A stretch of 64,000 nt of DNA from Arthrobacter sp. FB24. Its GTDB lineage: Bacteria > Actinomycetota > Actinomycetes > Actinomycetales > Micrococcaceae. The DNA is taken from the NCBI RefSeq assembly GCF_000196235.1, contig NC_008541.1, forward strand, positions 3,038,001 through 3,102,000, given 5' to 3'. Within the stretch, counting starts at the first letter, position 1; every line of letters starts with the position of its first letter. The translations under genes and the position numbers were made by a program. Below are positions 38,680-46,018 of the stretch, piece after piece. The notes beneath the pieces were generated by a model. That model had not been told where the DNA came from, ran no database searches, and saw only the letters and a list, made by a program, of their open reading frames with translations.

Positions 38680-38706
38680 CCATCCATCCCCGCTTGCACT
38701 CCGAAT
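38680..38706 (+). promoter_or_regulatory. SigK-like promoter upstream of sigK
   Basis: CCATCC (38680–38685) and CCGAAT (38701–38706) lie 15 bp apart. These match the two hexamers described for the mycobacterial SigK promoter, although I recall a spacer of about 17 there. It would give an autoregulated leader of about 137 nt. Confidence 0.4.
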
Positions 38707-38849
38707 TACCTGTAGAGGCCAACCCGGGCCAACCACAGGATTGCGAGGAGCGGCAGGTGACTACATTGCAGGTCCGCCGGTCCCAGACCCGTAGCCCGGA
38801 GACCCACCGCGACATTCCAAGCGCCCCTGCTGACTTATGCTTGGGAGTG

Positions 38850-39455
38850 ATGGAAACTCCCAACGCCCCAAACCCAGAGGCCACTGCTTCCCCTGGCACT
38901 TCGGCCGACGTGAACCGCCGGCTTGGCGACCTGCTGGCTCGAATCGCCGACGGGGACCAAGGGGCCTTTGCGGAGTTTTACGAATTGACGTCACGGCGTG
39001 TGTTCGGCATGGCCCGCCGCGTCCTGATCGACCCTGAGCTCAGTGAGGACACCACCCAGGAAGTGTTCCTCCAGGTCTGGCAAAACGCGGCGAAGTTCAA
39101 TCCGGAGGCCGGCAGTCCGCTGGCCTGGCTGATGACTATTTCGCACCGCCGGGCGGTGGACAAGGTGAGGTCCTCCCAGTCGTCCACCGACAGGGAGGCC
39201 AAGTACGGGGCCAGCAGCCAGGAGATTGACCATGACTCCGTCTCGGATGAGGTCGGAAGCAGGCTGGAAGCCGAGGCCGTGGTCAGGTGTCTGGACACCC
39301 TCACGGAGACGCAGCAGCAGTCCGTCCGGCTGGCCTACTACGGCGGGCTGACGTACCGCGAAGTCGCGGAGAAACTGAACACCGCCGTGCCCACCATCAA
39401 GTCCCGCATCCGCGATGGACTGATCCGTTTGAAGACCTGTCTGGGGGTGAGTTGA
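38850..39455 (+). CDS. sigK: ECF sigma factor SigK
   Basis: 201 aa from ATG 38850; an in-frame GTG at 38847 is an alternative. Sigma region 2 (ADGDQGAFAEFYELTSRRVFGMARR, then QEVFLQVWQNAAKF, PLAWLMTISHRRAVDKVR) and region 4 (LTETQQQSVRLAYYGGLTYREVAEKL, TIKSRIRDGLIRLK) are complete. The adjacent anti-sigma factor RskA confirms the SigK assignment. A TATGCT hexamer lies 8 nt before the ATG, and a SigK-like promoter lies further upstream. Confidence 0.9.
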   Translation: METPNAPNPEATASPGTSADVNRRLGDLLARIADGDQGAFAEFYELTSRRVFGMARRVLIDPELSEDTTQEVFLQVWQNAAKFNPEAGSPLAWLMTISHRRAVDKVRSSQSSTDREAKYGASSQEIDHDSVSDEVGSRLEAEAVVRCLDTLTETQQQSVRLAYYGGLTYREVAEKLNTAVPTIKSRIRDGLIRLKTCLGVS

Positions 39456-39456
39456 G

Positions 39457-40341
39457 ATGACCGACATGAACCAACCGAACAGCAGCCGTTCCTCCGGAAT
39501 GTTTGCCCATGATATCGCCACGGACCTGGCCTCCGGCCGGGCCGTGGAACTGGCGGAAGTGTATGCCCTGGACGCCGTGGACCCTGCCGAGCGTTCTGCC
39601 ATTGAGGATTACATCTCGACCGCGCCGGCGCTGGAACGGGAGGCGTTCGATGAGCGCGTGCGGCAAGCACGCGAAACGCTGGCCGTTACCTTTACTGCCG
39701 AGGAGGAACCCCCGGCGGGGCTGTTCGACCGCATCCTGGCACAGCTGCCCGCGCAGCCCCAGGGTCAGCTTCCGTCACAGCCGGGCACCATTCCCGTCTC
39801 TACTCCCCCGTTCCACGGACATGCTCGGGAACCGGGCCGGGCACCTGTCTCCGATGAACTCGGTGCGGCCCGCGTACGCCGCGAGGAGCGGCGCCGGGCA
39901 CCGGGACTCCGCAACTGGCTGGTGGGCGTGGCTGCGGCCGCTGTCATCGCCTTGGGTGGCGTGGGAGTGGGCGCATATGTGGCCAACCAGAACGATCCAC
40001 TCAACCAGGTGCTCCAGGCCCAGGACGTTCGGGAGGCAACCGTCGATGTTAGCGGCGGAGGCACGGCCACCGTGGCCATTTCGACCTCCAAGGACGCAGT
40101 CGTGGTCAAGATGAACGGTGTCCCGGCTCCTCCTGCCGGCAAGGTGTACCAGATGTGGCTGATTCCCAAGGACGGTTCGGCACCGGTTTCGCAGGGGCTC
40201 ATGGACGCAGAGGCACTGTCCAAACCGGCCGTCGTAAAGGGCATTCATTCGGCAGCAGCGCTGGGCATCACCGTTGAACCGGTCGGCGGCTCCGCGTCGC
40301 CAACTCTGCCGACCGTTGCCGCGGCTCCGCTCGGAGCCTAG
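39457..40341 (+). CDS. rskA: Anti-sigma-K factor RskA
   Basis: 294 aa, starting one base after the sigK stop codon. The cytoplasmic anti-sigma domain (about 13–95: AVELAEVYALDAVDPAERSAIEDYI) binds SigK. One membrane helix (about 150–172, LVGVAAAAVIALGGVGVGAYV) leads to the exported RskA domain with VVVKMNGVPAPPAGKVYQMW and GIHSAAALGITVEPVGG. Regulated proteolysis of such factors releases SigK. The strict coupling with sigK is as in mycobacteria. Confidence 0.93.
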   Translation: MTDMNQPNSSRSSGMFAHDIATDLASGRAVELAEVYALDAVDPAERSAIEDYISTAPALEREAFDERVRQARETLAVTFTAEEEPPAGLFDRILAQLPAQPQGQLPSQPGTIPVSTPPFHGHAREPGRAPVSDELGAARVRREERRRAPGLRNWLVGVAAAAVIALGGVGVGAYVANQNDPLNQVLQAQDVREATVDVSGGGTATVAISTSKDAVVVKMNGVPAPPAGKVYQMWLIPKDGSAPVSQGLMDAEALSKPAVVKGIHSAAALGITVEPVGGSASPTLPTVAAAPLGA

Positions 40342-40438
40342 CCGGACGCTGTTTTCCAAACCGGCCTGCCGGTGCCGCCACACTGGCGTGCACCGGCAGG
40401 CCGCGGACTTTAAGCACTACCCGTCACAGCTGCGCGTA

Positions 40439-40469
40439 TTGACATTGACGCAACGTCAACTTCTACGAT
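40439..40469 (+). promoter_or_regulatory. MerR-type promoter with operator dyad before tipAS
   Basis: The −35 TTGACA (40439–40444) and −10 TACGAT (40464–40469) have a 19-bp spacer, the over-long spacing typical of MerR-family targets. Inside the spacer lies the dyad TTGACG-CAA-CGTCAA (40445–40459). The −10 is 6 nt from the ATG, so the transcript is leaderless. Confidence 0.7.
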
Positions 40470-40475
40470 GAAGGA

Positions 40476-41237
40476 ATGAAGCAGGAGGAGCACCGCAGCT
40501 GGTCCATTGCCGAGGTTGCGCGGCTGAGCAAAGTCTCGTCCCGCACCGTCCGGCACTATCACCAGCTGGGGATCCTGGATCCCGCCTACACCGGGCAGAA
40601 CGGCTACCGATATTACGGCCAGGAGCAGCTCTTCCGGCTGCAGCGGATTCTCCTGCTTCGCGAATTGGGCCTCGGCCTCGAGGCCATCGCCGACGTCCTC
40701 GCCGGACAAACCAGCCAGCTGGAGGCACTTGCCGTGCACCGTGAATGGCTGCTGGCTGAACACGACCGCCTCGGGCGGATGGCCGCCACCGTGGACGCCA
40801 CCATGACAGCGCTAAGACAAGGAGACACCATGTCCGCCGAGGAAATCTTTAAGGATTTCGACAACAACCCGTACGAGGAAGAGGCCCGGCAGCGCTGGGG
40901 CGACCAGGCCGTTGAGGACAGCAAGGCACGTCACGCCGCGATGAGCGACGCCGCCAAAAAGGCGTTCATGCAGGAAGCACAGGACATCAACGAGGAGCTG
41001 GCGCGCTGCTTCGACGCCGGACTGCAGGCCGCAGCGCCGGAAGTACAGGCCGTCGTCGACCGGCACTACAAGTGGGTTTGCGCCAGCTGGACCCCGGACG
41101 CCGAAGGCTACGTCGGCCTTGGCCGGATGTACGTCGAGGACCCCCGGTTTACTGCCTTCTACGACAAGAGCCGCGCAGGCCTGGCTCCCTACCTTTTCGA
41201 GGGAATCAAGGCCTACGCGGCGGCACGGCTCAGTTAG
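40476..41237 (+). CDS. TipA-type MerR transcriptional activator (TipAS domain)
   Basis: 253 aa. Residues 1–75 are a MerR winged helix (WSIAEVARLSKVSSRTVRHYHQLGIL, YRYYGQEQLFRLQRILLLRELG). A coiled-coil dimerisation helix follows (about 80–115), then the TipAS antibiotic-sensing domain (about 125–253: EIFKDFDNNPYEEEARQRWG, YVGLGRMYVEDPRFTAFYDK). Streptomyces TipAL binds thiopeptides and activates its own promoter. A MerR-type promoter with a dyad precedes the gene, which supports autoregulation. An internal ATG (40830) may also produce a free TipAS form, as in Streptomyces: 'ACAAGGAGACACC' contains AAGGAG before it. Confidence 0.9.
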   Translation: MKQEEHRSWSIAEVARLSKVSSRTVRHYHQLGILDPAYTGQNGYRYYGQEQLFRLQRILLLRELGLGLEAIADVLAGQTSQLEALAVHREWLLAEHDRLGRMAATVDATMTALRQGDTMSAEEIFKDFDNNPYEEEARQRWGDQAVEDSKARHAAMSDAAKKAFMQEAQDINEELARCFDAGLQAAAPEVQAVVDRHYKWVCASWTPDAEGYVGLGRMYVEDPRFTAFYDKSRAGLAPYLFEGIKAYAAARLS

Positions 41238-41254
41238 TCCTCCGCGAGGCAGCG

Positions 41255-42031
41255 CTAGAAACCCGCAATTGTCCCTTGGCCGTTAACGGAGACCACGTGG
41301 AAGGCCTCGGCGCTGTGTCCGGGAGGCAATCCGGCCCGTTGGCCGGCGGCCAGCATAAGGCCCCGGACCGTCCGGTCCATCGCTTCAAGGTCGGGGTGCT
41401 GGCTGGCGTGCACGTGGATGGCCTCAAGTTTGTTGTCCACGTGGGCAGTGACGTCAACGAAGTGGTTTTCCCGTTCCTCCGGCCCGGCAAACAACCACAG
41501 CCACGGTAGCTTGTAGGCCGCCAGCCCCGCTTCGGCAAGGTCGGGGTAGGCAAAAGGGTTTTCCAGGGCAGGATAAACCGCCCGGGTGACGGCTTCGCCC
41601 ACGGCCAGGTGGTCCGGGTGGCTCTTCTGGATGCGGTTCCAGTTGCGTTCAGGATGCATGGAAAGAACGACGTCGGGCCGGATCTCACGGATCAGCTTCA
41701 CCACTCCCCTCATCACCTCGTGCGTGGGCTCCAGGTAGCCGTCCCGCTCGTGCAGGTAGTGGATGTCCGTCACGCCGACCAGGGCGGCGGCGCGGCGCTG
41801 CTCTTCGGCCCTCATGGCCACTATCTCCTCGCGCTGCGCGGGATCGAAGCCGCCGGCGTCGCCGTCGGTCATGATGCAGTAGCTCACCTCAACCCCGGCC
41901 CTGGTCCAGGCTGCGATGGTTCCGGCGGCACCAAAGTCGATGTCGTCCGGGTGGGCGGTAAAACAAAGGACCCGCTCAATCCGGTGGTGTTCCGGATTGA
42001 ACGGGCTTTGCGCCGTGGCGTTGGTGCTCAA
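41255..42031 (-). CDS. PIG-L family zinc-dependent deacetylase
   Basis: 258 aa. I use the TTG at 42031 because AAGGG precedes it and it begins 4 bp after the etfA stop; the longer open frame would lie inside etfA. The LmbE/PIG-L motif AHPDDIDFGAAG (zinc ligands His and two Asp) and the third ligand region SHPDHLAVGEAV are present. Relatives remove N-acetyl groups from GlcNAc-type substrates, e.g. MshB and Mca in mycothiol metabolism. The exact substrate is undetermined. Position at the end of etfB-etfA suggests cotranscription. Confidence 0.88.
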   Translation of the reverse strand: MSTNATAQSPFNPEHHRIERVLCFTAHPDDIDFGAAGTIAAWTRAGVEVSYCIMTDGDAGGFDPAQREEIVAMRAEEQRRAAALVGVTDIHYLHERDGYLEPTHEVMRGVVKLIREIRPDVVLSMHPERNWNRIQKSHPDHLAVGEAVTRAVYPALENPFAYPDLAEAGLAAYKLPWLWLFAGPEERENHFVDVTAHVDNKLEAIHVHASQHPDLEAMDRTVRGLMLAAGQRAGLPPGHSAEAFHVVSVNGQGTIAGF

Positions 42032-42035
42032 ATCA

Positions 42036-42989
42036 TCAGCCCTTGCGCTTCTTGATCTCTTCAGTCGCCTGCGGAAGGACCTGGAAGAGATCCCCGATGA
42101 TCCCGAAGTCGGCAATTTCGAAGACGGGCGACTCGGCATCCTTGTTGATGGCAACGATGACCTTGGCGGTTTGCATGCCGGCTTTCTGCTGGATCGCGCC
42201 GGAGATGCCGGCCGAAATGTACAGCTGGGGGGAAACGGTCTTGCCGGTCTGGCCCACCTGCGCATCGTGGCCGATCCAGCCGGCGTCCGTAGCGGCGCGG
42301 GAAGCACCCACGGCAGCACCGAGGGCGTCGGCAAGCTCCTCCACCGGGCCGAAGTCGCCATCCACGCCGCGACCGCCTGCCACCACGATCCGGGCTTCGG
42401 TGAGGTCCGGGCGGCCGCTGGCGGGCTTGTCCTTGCGTCCGGTAATGCGGGCAGCGCCGGCCGTGGCAGAGTCCGGAACGTCAACGGTGAGGACTTCCGG
42501 GCTCGCTGCCGCAGCGGCGGGATCGGGCGTGACACTGTTCGGCTTGACCGTCAGCACGGAAACGGCCGTGGTGGCCTTGGCCGTGGTGGTGTAGGACCCG
42601 GCCAGGACGGACTTGTGGGCAGTGCCGTCAGGTTCAACGCCTACGACGTCCGTGATGACACCCGCGCCGAGCTTGATGCCAAGCCGGGCTGCGATCTCCT
42701 TGCCGTCGAACGAGTTCTCCAGGAGCACGGTGGTGGCGCCCGAAGCCGCAACGGCACCGGCAAGGTAGGCGGCCTTGGGACCAATCAGGTAGGCGTCTAG
42801 GTCCTCGGACGACGGACGGAAGACGGCCGTGGCGCCGTGGGCGCCCAGGGCGGCTACGACGTCGTCGTTCAGCGCGCCGTTGACGGCGACGGCCGTCTCA
42901 CCCAGCGAGCGCGCGATTGTCAGCAGTTCCAGGCTGCTCTTCTTGAGGGCCTGGCCGGGGTTATCAATGAATACAAGTACTTTTGCCAT
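42036..42989 (-). CDS. etfA: Electron transfer flavoprotein subunit alpha
   Basis: 317 aa; AGAGGA precedes the ATG. The N-terminal ETF fold (KVLVFIDNPGQALKKSSLELL) is followed by the FAD-binding C-terminal domain with ARIVVAGGRGVDGDFGPVEELAD, VGASRAATDAGWIGHDAQVGQTGK, YISAGISGAIQQKAGM and VIVAINKDAESPVFEIADFGI. It pairs with EtfB to carry electrons from acyl-CoA dehydrogenases to the membrane quinone pool. Confidence 0.96.
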   Translation of the reverse strand: MAKVLVFIDNPGQALKKSSLELLTIARSLGETAVAVNGALNDDVVAALGAHGATAVFRPSSEDLDAYLIGPKAAYLAGAVAASGATTVLLENSFDGKEIAARLGIKLGAGVITDVVGVEPDGTAHKSVLAGSYTTTAKATTAVSVLTVKPNSVTPDPAAAAASPEVLTVDVPDSATAGAARITGRKDKPASGRPDLTEARIVVAGGRGVDGDFGPVEELADALGAAVGASRAATDAGWIGHDAQVGQTGKTVSPQLYISAGISGAIQQKAGMQTAKVIVAINKDAESPVFEIADFGIIGDLFQVLPQATEEIKKRKG

Positions 42990-43002
42990 GTCGGGGATCC
43001 TC

Positions 43003-43803
43003 TTAGAGCAGCTTCTGGGCGGCCAGGAAGTCCACCAGCTTGATGCCGGCGTCGCCTTCGTCGGTGATGATGGTGCCGGCGGTGCGCGGCGGACGTGCAG
43101 CTGCCGTTTTTACTTCGGTCCAGGAACCGGTCTTGCCCACCTCTGCGGGGTCCACACCGATCTCCGCGAGCGTGAGGGTGGTGATCGTCTTGCGCTTGGC
43201 CGCGATGATTCCCTTGAAGTTGGGGAACCGGGGTTCGTTGATCTGGTCGGTCACGGACACGACAGCGGGCAGTGTTGCCTCGACGGTGTCGTAGTGGGTG
43301 TCGCTGTCGCGGCGGGCGATGACGCGGCCGCCGTCAACTTCGAGTTCGGAGGCAAACGTGACCTGCGGGAGGTCAAGCCGCTCTGCAAGTTGCGCGGGCA
43401 CCAGGGAGGTTTCGCCGTCGGTGGATGCCATGCCGGTCAGGACCAGGTCCACCGGGCCGTCGGCTCCGATGTGCCGGACCGCTGCTGCCAGCGCCAGGGA
43501 GGTCGCAGCGGCATCGGATCCGGCAAGGGCGTCGTCACGGAGGTGGACGCCCTCGGTGGCGCCGATCTGGAGTGACTTCTTGATGGCGTTGACGGCGCCC
43601 GCCGGACCCATGCTGAGGGCGATGACCTGGTTGCCGGCTTTGGCTCCGCCGCGGGCCTCGGTCAGCTGCAGTGCAGCTTCCAGGGCGTATTCGTCCAGCT
43701 CGGACAGGATGCTATCGGCGCGGTCGGTGGTGTTGTCCTCGTCGCTGAGGTGACGGTCCAATTGCGCGTCTGGTACATGTTTGACCAGAACGATGATCTT
43801 CAA
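43003..43803 (-). CDS. etfB: Electron transfer flavoprotein subunit beta
   Basis: 266 aa using a TTG at 43803, giving the family-typical start MKIIVLVKHVPDAQ with GGAAGAG before it; a GTG four codons upstream is the alternative. The AMP-binding ETF β fold is seen in EYALEAALQLTE, VIALSMGPAGAVNAIKKSLQIGA and VLTGMASTDGETSLVPAQLA. The conserved β signature loop VSVTDQINEPRFPNFKGI and AAKRKTITTL follow. It lies 13 bp before etfA. Confidence 0.95.
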   Translation of the reverse strand: MKIIVLVKHVPDAQLDRHLSDEDNTTDRADSILSELDEYALEAALQLTEARGGAKAGNQVIALSMGPAGAVNAIKKSLQIGATEGVHLRDDALAGSDAAATSLALAAAVRHIGADGPVDLVLTGMASTDGETSLVPAQLAERLDLPQVTFASELEVDGGRVIARRDSDTHYDTVEATLPAVVSVTDQINEPRFPNFKGIIAAKRKTITTLTLAEIGVDPAEVGKTGSWTEVKTAAARPPRTAGTIITDEGDAGIKLVDFLAAQKLL

Positions 43804-43979
43804 TGTCTCTTCCACTTTCTGTACAGCAGCCTTCCATGCTTGTGGATAGCCAGCCGGGTGAGGTCATGGCCGCGGATCTCCCCCGGGGTGCGGGTAGATC
43901 CAAGCTAACCATATAGCGGGGCACCCGCGCCGTCCCGTTAACGCCTGTGTCAGGCGGCACCAAGGACCGCGGGTTAACA

Positions 43980-44023
43980 CCGTGGAGGCGGGACCACCGT
44001 ACCGGTGTCCCCGCCTCCCACGG
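43980..44023 (-). terminator. Terminator of the HtrA-like protease gene
   Basis: CCGTGGAGGCGGG (43980–43992) pairs with its near-complement (44009–44023) with one bulge, and an inner CACCG/CGGTG hairpin fills the loop. It follows the protease stop on the minus strand. Confidence 0.65.
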
Positions 44024-44081
44024 TCGGGTTGCTGCGTGCCCGGGGCATGTCCTGCCCTATGCCCGGAACCTTATGCGGCCC

Positions 44082-45719
44082 TTACTGCTCCGCTGCCGCG
44101 CCGAGCGTCACGTCAACCTGCTGTTCCTGGCCTCCGCGCTGGATGGTGACCTTCACAGACGCGCCCGCGGGCTGCTCCCTGACGGCTGCGGTCAGCTGAT
44201 TGGGATCACTGATGGTGAGGTCGTTGAACTTCGTGACAACGTCGCCCACCTTGAGTCCGGCCTTGGCAGCAGCGGAGCCGGACTCCACTGTGGCCACTTC
44301 GGCGCCCACCGAGAAGGAAGAGCTCGACGACGTCGACGACTTCGCCTTGACGCTGACTCCGAACTGGCCGTGCGTCGCCTTGCCGTTCTCGATGATCTCC
44401 TGGGCCACGCGCTTGGCGTGGTTGATGGGAACGCTGAAGCCCACGCCGATGTTGCCGCTGGTGCTGGAGCTTGAGTCACCCCCGGCCGAGGCGATGGCAA
44501 CATTCACGCCGATGACTTCACCCTTGCTGTTGACCAGGGCACCGCCGGAGTTGCCGGGGTTGATGGCGGCGTCGGTCTGGATCACGTTGATCGAGATGGA
44601 GCCCTGGTTCGAGGGGCTTTGGCTCTGGCCGCCGTCCGGCGGCGCAAACTGGAAGCCGCCCTCGCCGTTGCTCTGCGAATCGTCCGCTCCATCCTTCGGC
44701 GCGGCAGAAGAAGCCACGCTGATGGTCCGGTTCAGGGTGGAGACGATGCCGTCGGTGACGGTGCCTGTCAGGCCCAGGGGTGAACCGATGGCGATGGCCG
44801 TGTCCCCCACATTCAGCTTGCCGGAGTCGCCAAGGGTTGCCGGAGTCAGCCCGGACGCGTTGTCCACCTTGATGACAGCCAGGTCGCTCAGGGGATCCGT
44901 GCCCACGATCTTGGCGGTGAGAACCTTGCCACTATTCGTGCGGACTTCGATGGTGGCGTTGGCCGTTTTGCCGTCCAGTGTCACCACGTGGGTGTTCGTC
45001 AGGATATGGCCTTGGTCGTCGAGGATAATGCCTGAGCCGGTGCCGCCGTCGCTACCGCTCGTCGCCTTGATGGTCACAACGCTCGGCGACGCCTTCACCG
45101 AAGCAGCAGTGATGACGTTGACGTCGTCCTTGTTGTTCACGATCACGGTGCCGGGCTGGCTGCCGGTGCCGCTGACAGCAGACGTGGAACCGTTGGTCAG
45201 GAAGGCGTCACTGGCCGCCACCACGCCGCCGCCCACGAGGCCGGCGGCAAGGATGCTGGCAACCAGGGTTCCCACGCCGAAGGCAGCTTTCCGCTTCGGC
45301 GCACTCGCGGGATCGGAGGCGTAGATGCTGCCCTGGTGGTGCTGGTGGGCCTGGTACGGGCCGCCGGCCTGGGGGGCTCCGGCACCTGAATATGTGCCGC
45401 TTCCTGTGTGGGCGCCATGCTGGGTGGCGGCGCCGCCCTGCTGGCCGTAGAACGGCTGGTGCTGCGGATAGACGGGCTGCGGGGCACCGTCCGCGCCGGG
45501 GTGCGCCTGTCCGTTGTCGGACCGGGGCTGGTCCAGCCGGGCGGTCGGGTTGTCATGGTCTGAGTCTCCGGCCGGCTTCTCCGCTGACTGCGGCTGCGCC
45601 CGGTGTGCCGCGTCCAGCGGTTGGGTGTCGGCATGAGGAGGCTGCGCGGGCCAGCCATCCCGGGGCTTTTCCGGACCCCTGTTCTCAGGCGATCCACCCT
45701 GTGCTGGGTTCTCAGTCAT
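44082..45719 (-). CDS. HtrA/DegP-like S1C serine protease with PDZ domain
   Basis: 545 aa; GGAAG upstream of the ATG. A 140-residue Pro/Gln/Gly/His-rich cytoplasmic tail precedes one membrane helix (about 146–170). The extracellular trypsin-like domain has His 244 (TNTHVV), Asp 279 (PLSDLAVIKV) and Ser 391 (NPGNSGGAL). A Ser/Asp/Gly-rich insert (about 335–375) separates two strands of this domain. The PDZ domain occupies about 455–540 (GSAAAKAGLKVGDVVTKFNDL). The enzyme probably handles envelope protein quality control. It is divergent from the TPM gene. Confidence 0.93.
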   Translation of the reverse strand: MTENPAQGGSPENRGPEKPRDGWPAQPPHADTQPLDAAHRAQPQSAEKPAGDSDHDNPTARLDQPRSDNGQAHPGADGAPQPVYPQHQPFYGQQGGAATQHGAHTGSGTYSGAGAPQAGGPYQAHQHHQGSIYASDPASAPKRKAAFGVGTLVASILAAGLVGGGVVAASDAFLTNGSTSAVSGTGSQPGTVIVNNKDDVNVITAASVKASPSVVTIKATSGSDGGTGSGIILDDQGHILTNTHVVTLDGKTANATIEVRTNSGKVLTAKIVGTDPLSDLAVIKVDNASGLTPATLGDSGKLNVGDTAIAIGSPLGLTGTVTDGIVSTLNRTISVASSAAPKDGADDSQSNGEGGFQFAPPDGGQSQSPSNQGSISINVIQTDAAINPGNSGGALVNSKGEVIGVNVAIASAGGDSSSSTSGNIGVGFSVPINHAKRVAQEIIENGKATHGQFGVSVKAKSSTSSSSSFSVGAEVATVESGSAAAKAGLKVGDVVTKFNDLTISDPNQLTAAVREQPAGASVKVTIQRGGQEQQVDVTLGAAAEQ

Positions 45720-46018
45720 TAGACTTCCTTTCGTCCTTGTCTGCCTTTAACTATGGACCCTCAGACTGAAGCTAAAGGGGACGTTGGCTGGGAGGTTCCT
45801 GAACGCCGTCAGAATCCATTTTTTGCGGGTCCGGGCCACGGGTGCAGCGCTTTTCGCTGGTGGCATATTCCCCGTTGTGGACGGGCATATTGGTGCACCA
45901 TAGAATCAAATGGAATTGCCACAGCGACCTGCGGCTTTACACATGCGTGGGGGCGCTGCTGCATTCTGTGACGACTGGCTCGGCCCGAATCAGTCGCAGA
46001 AGTGCTGAAGGGTTGCAC

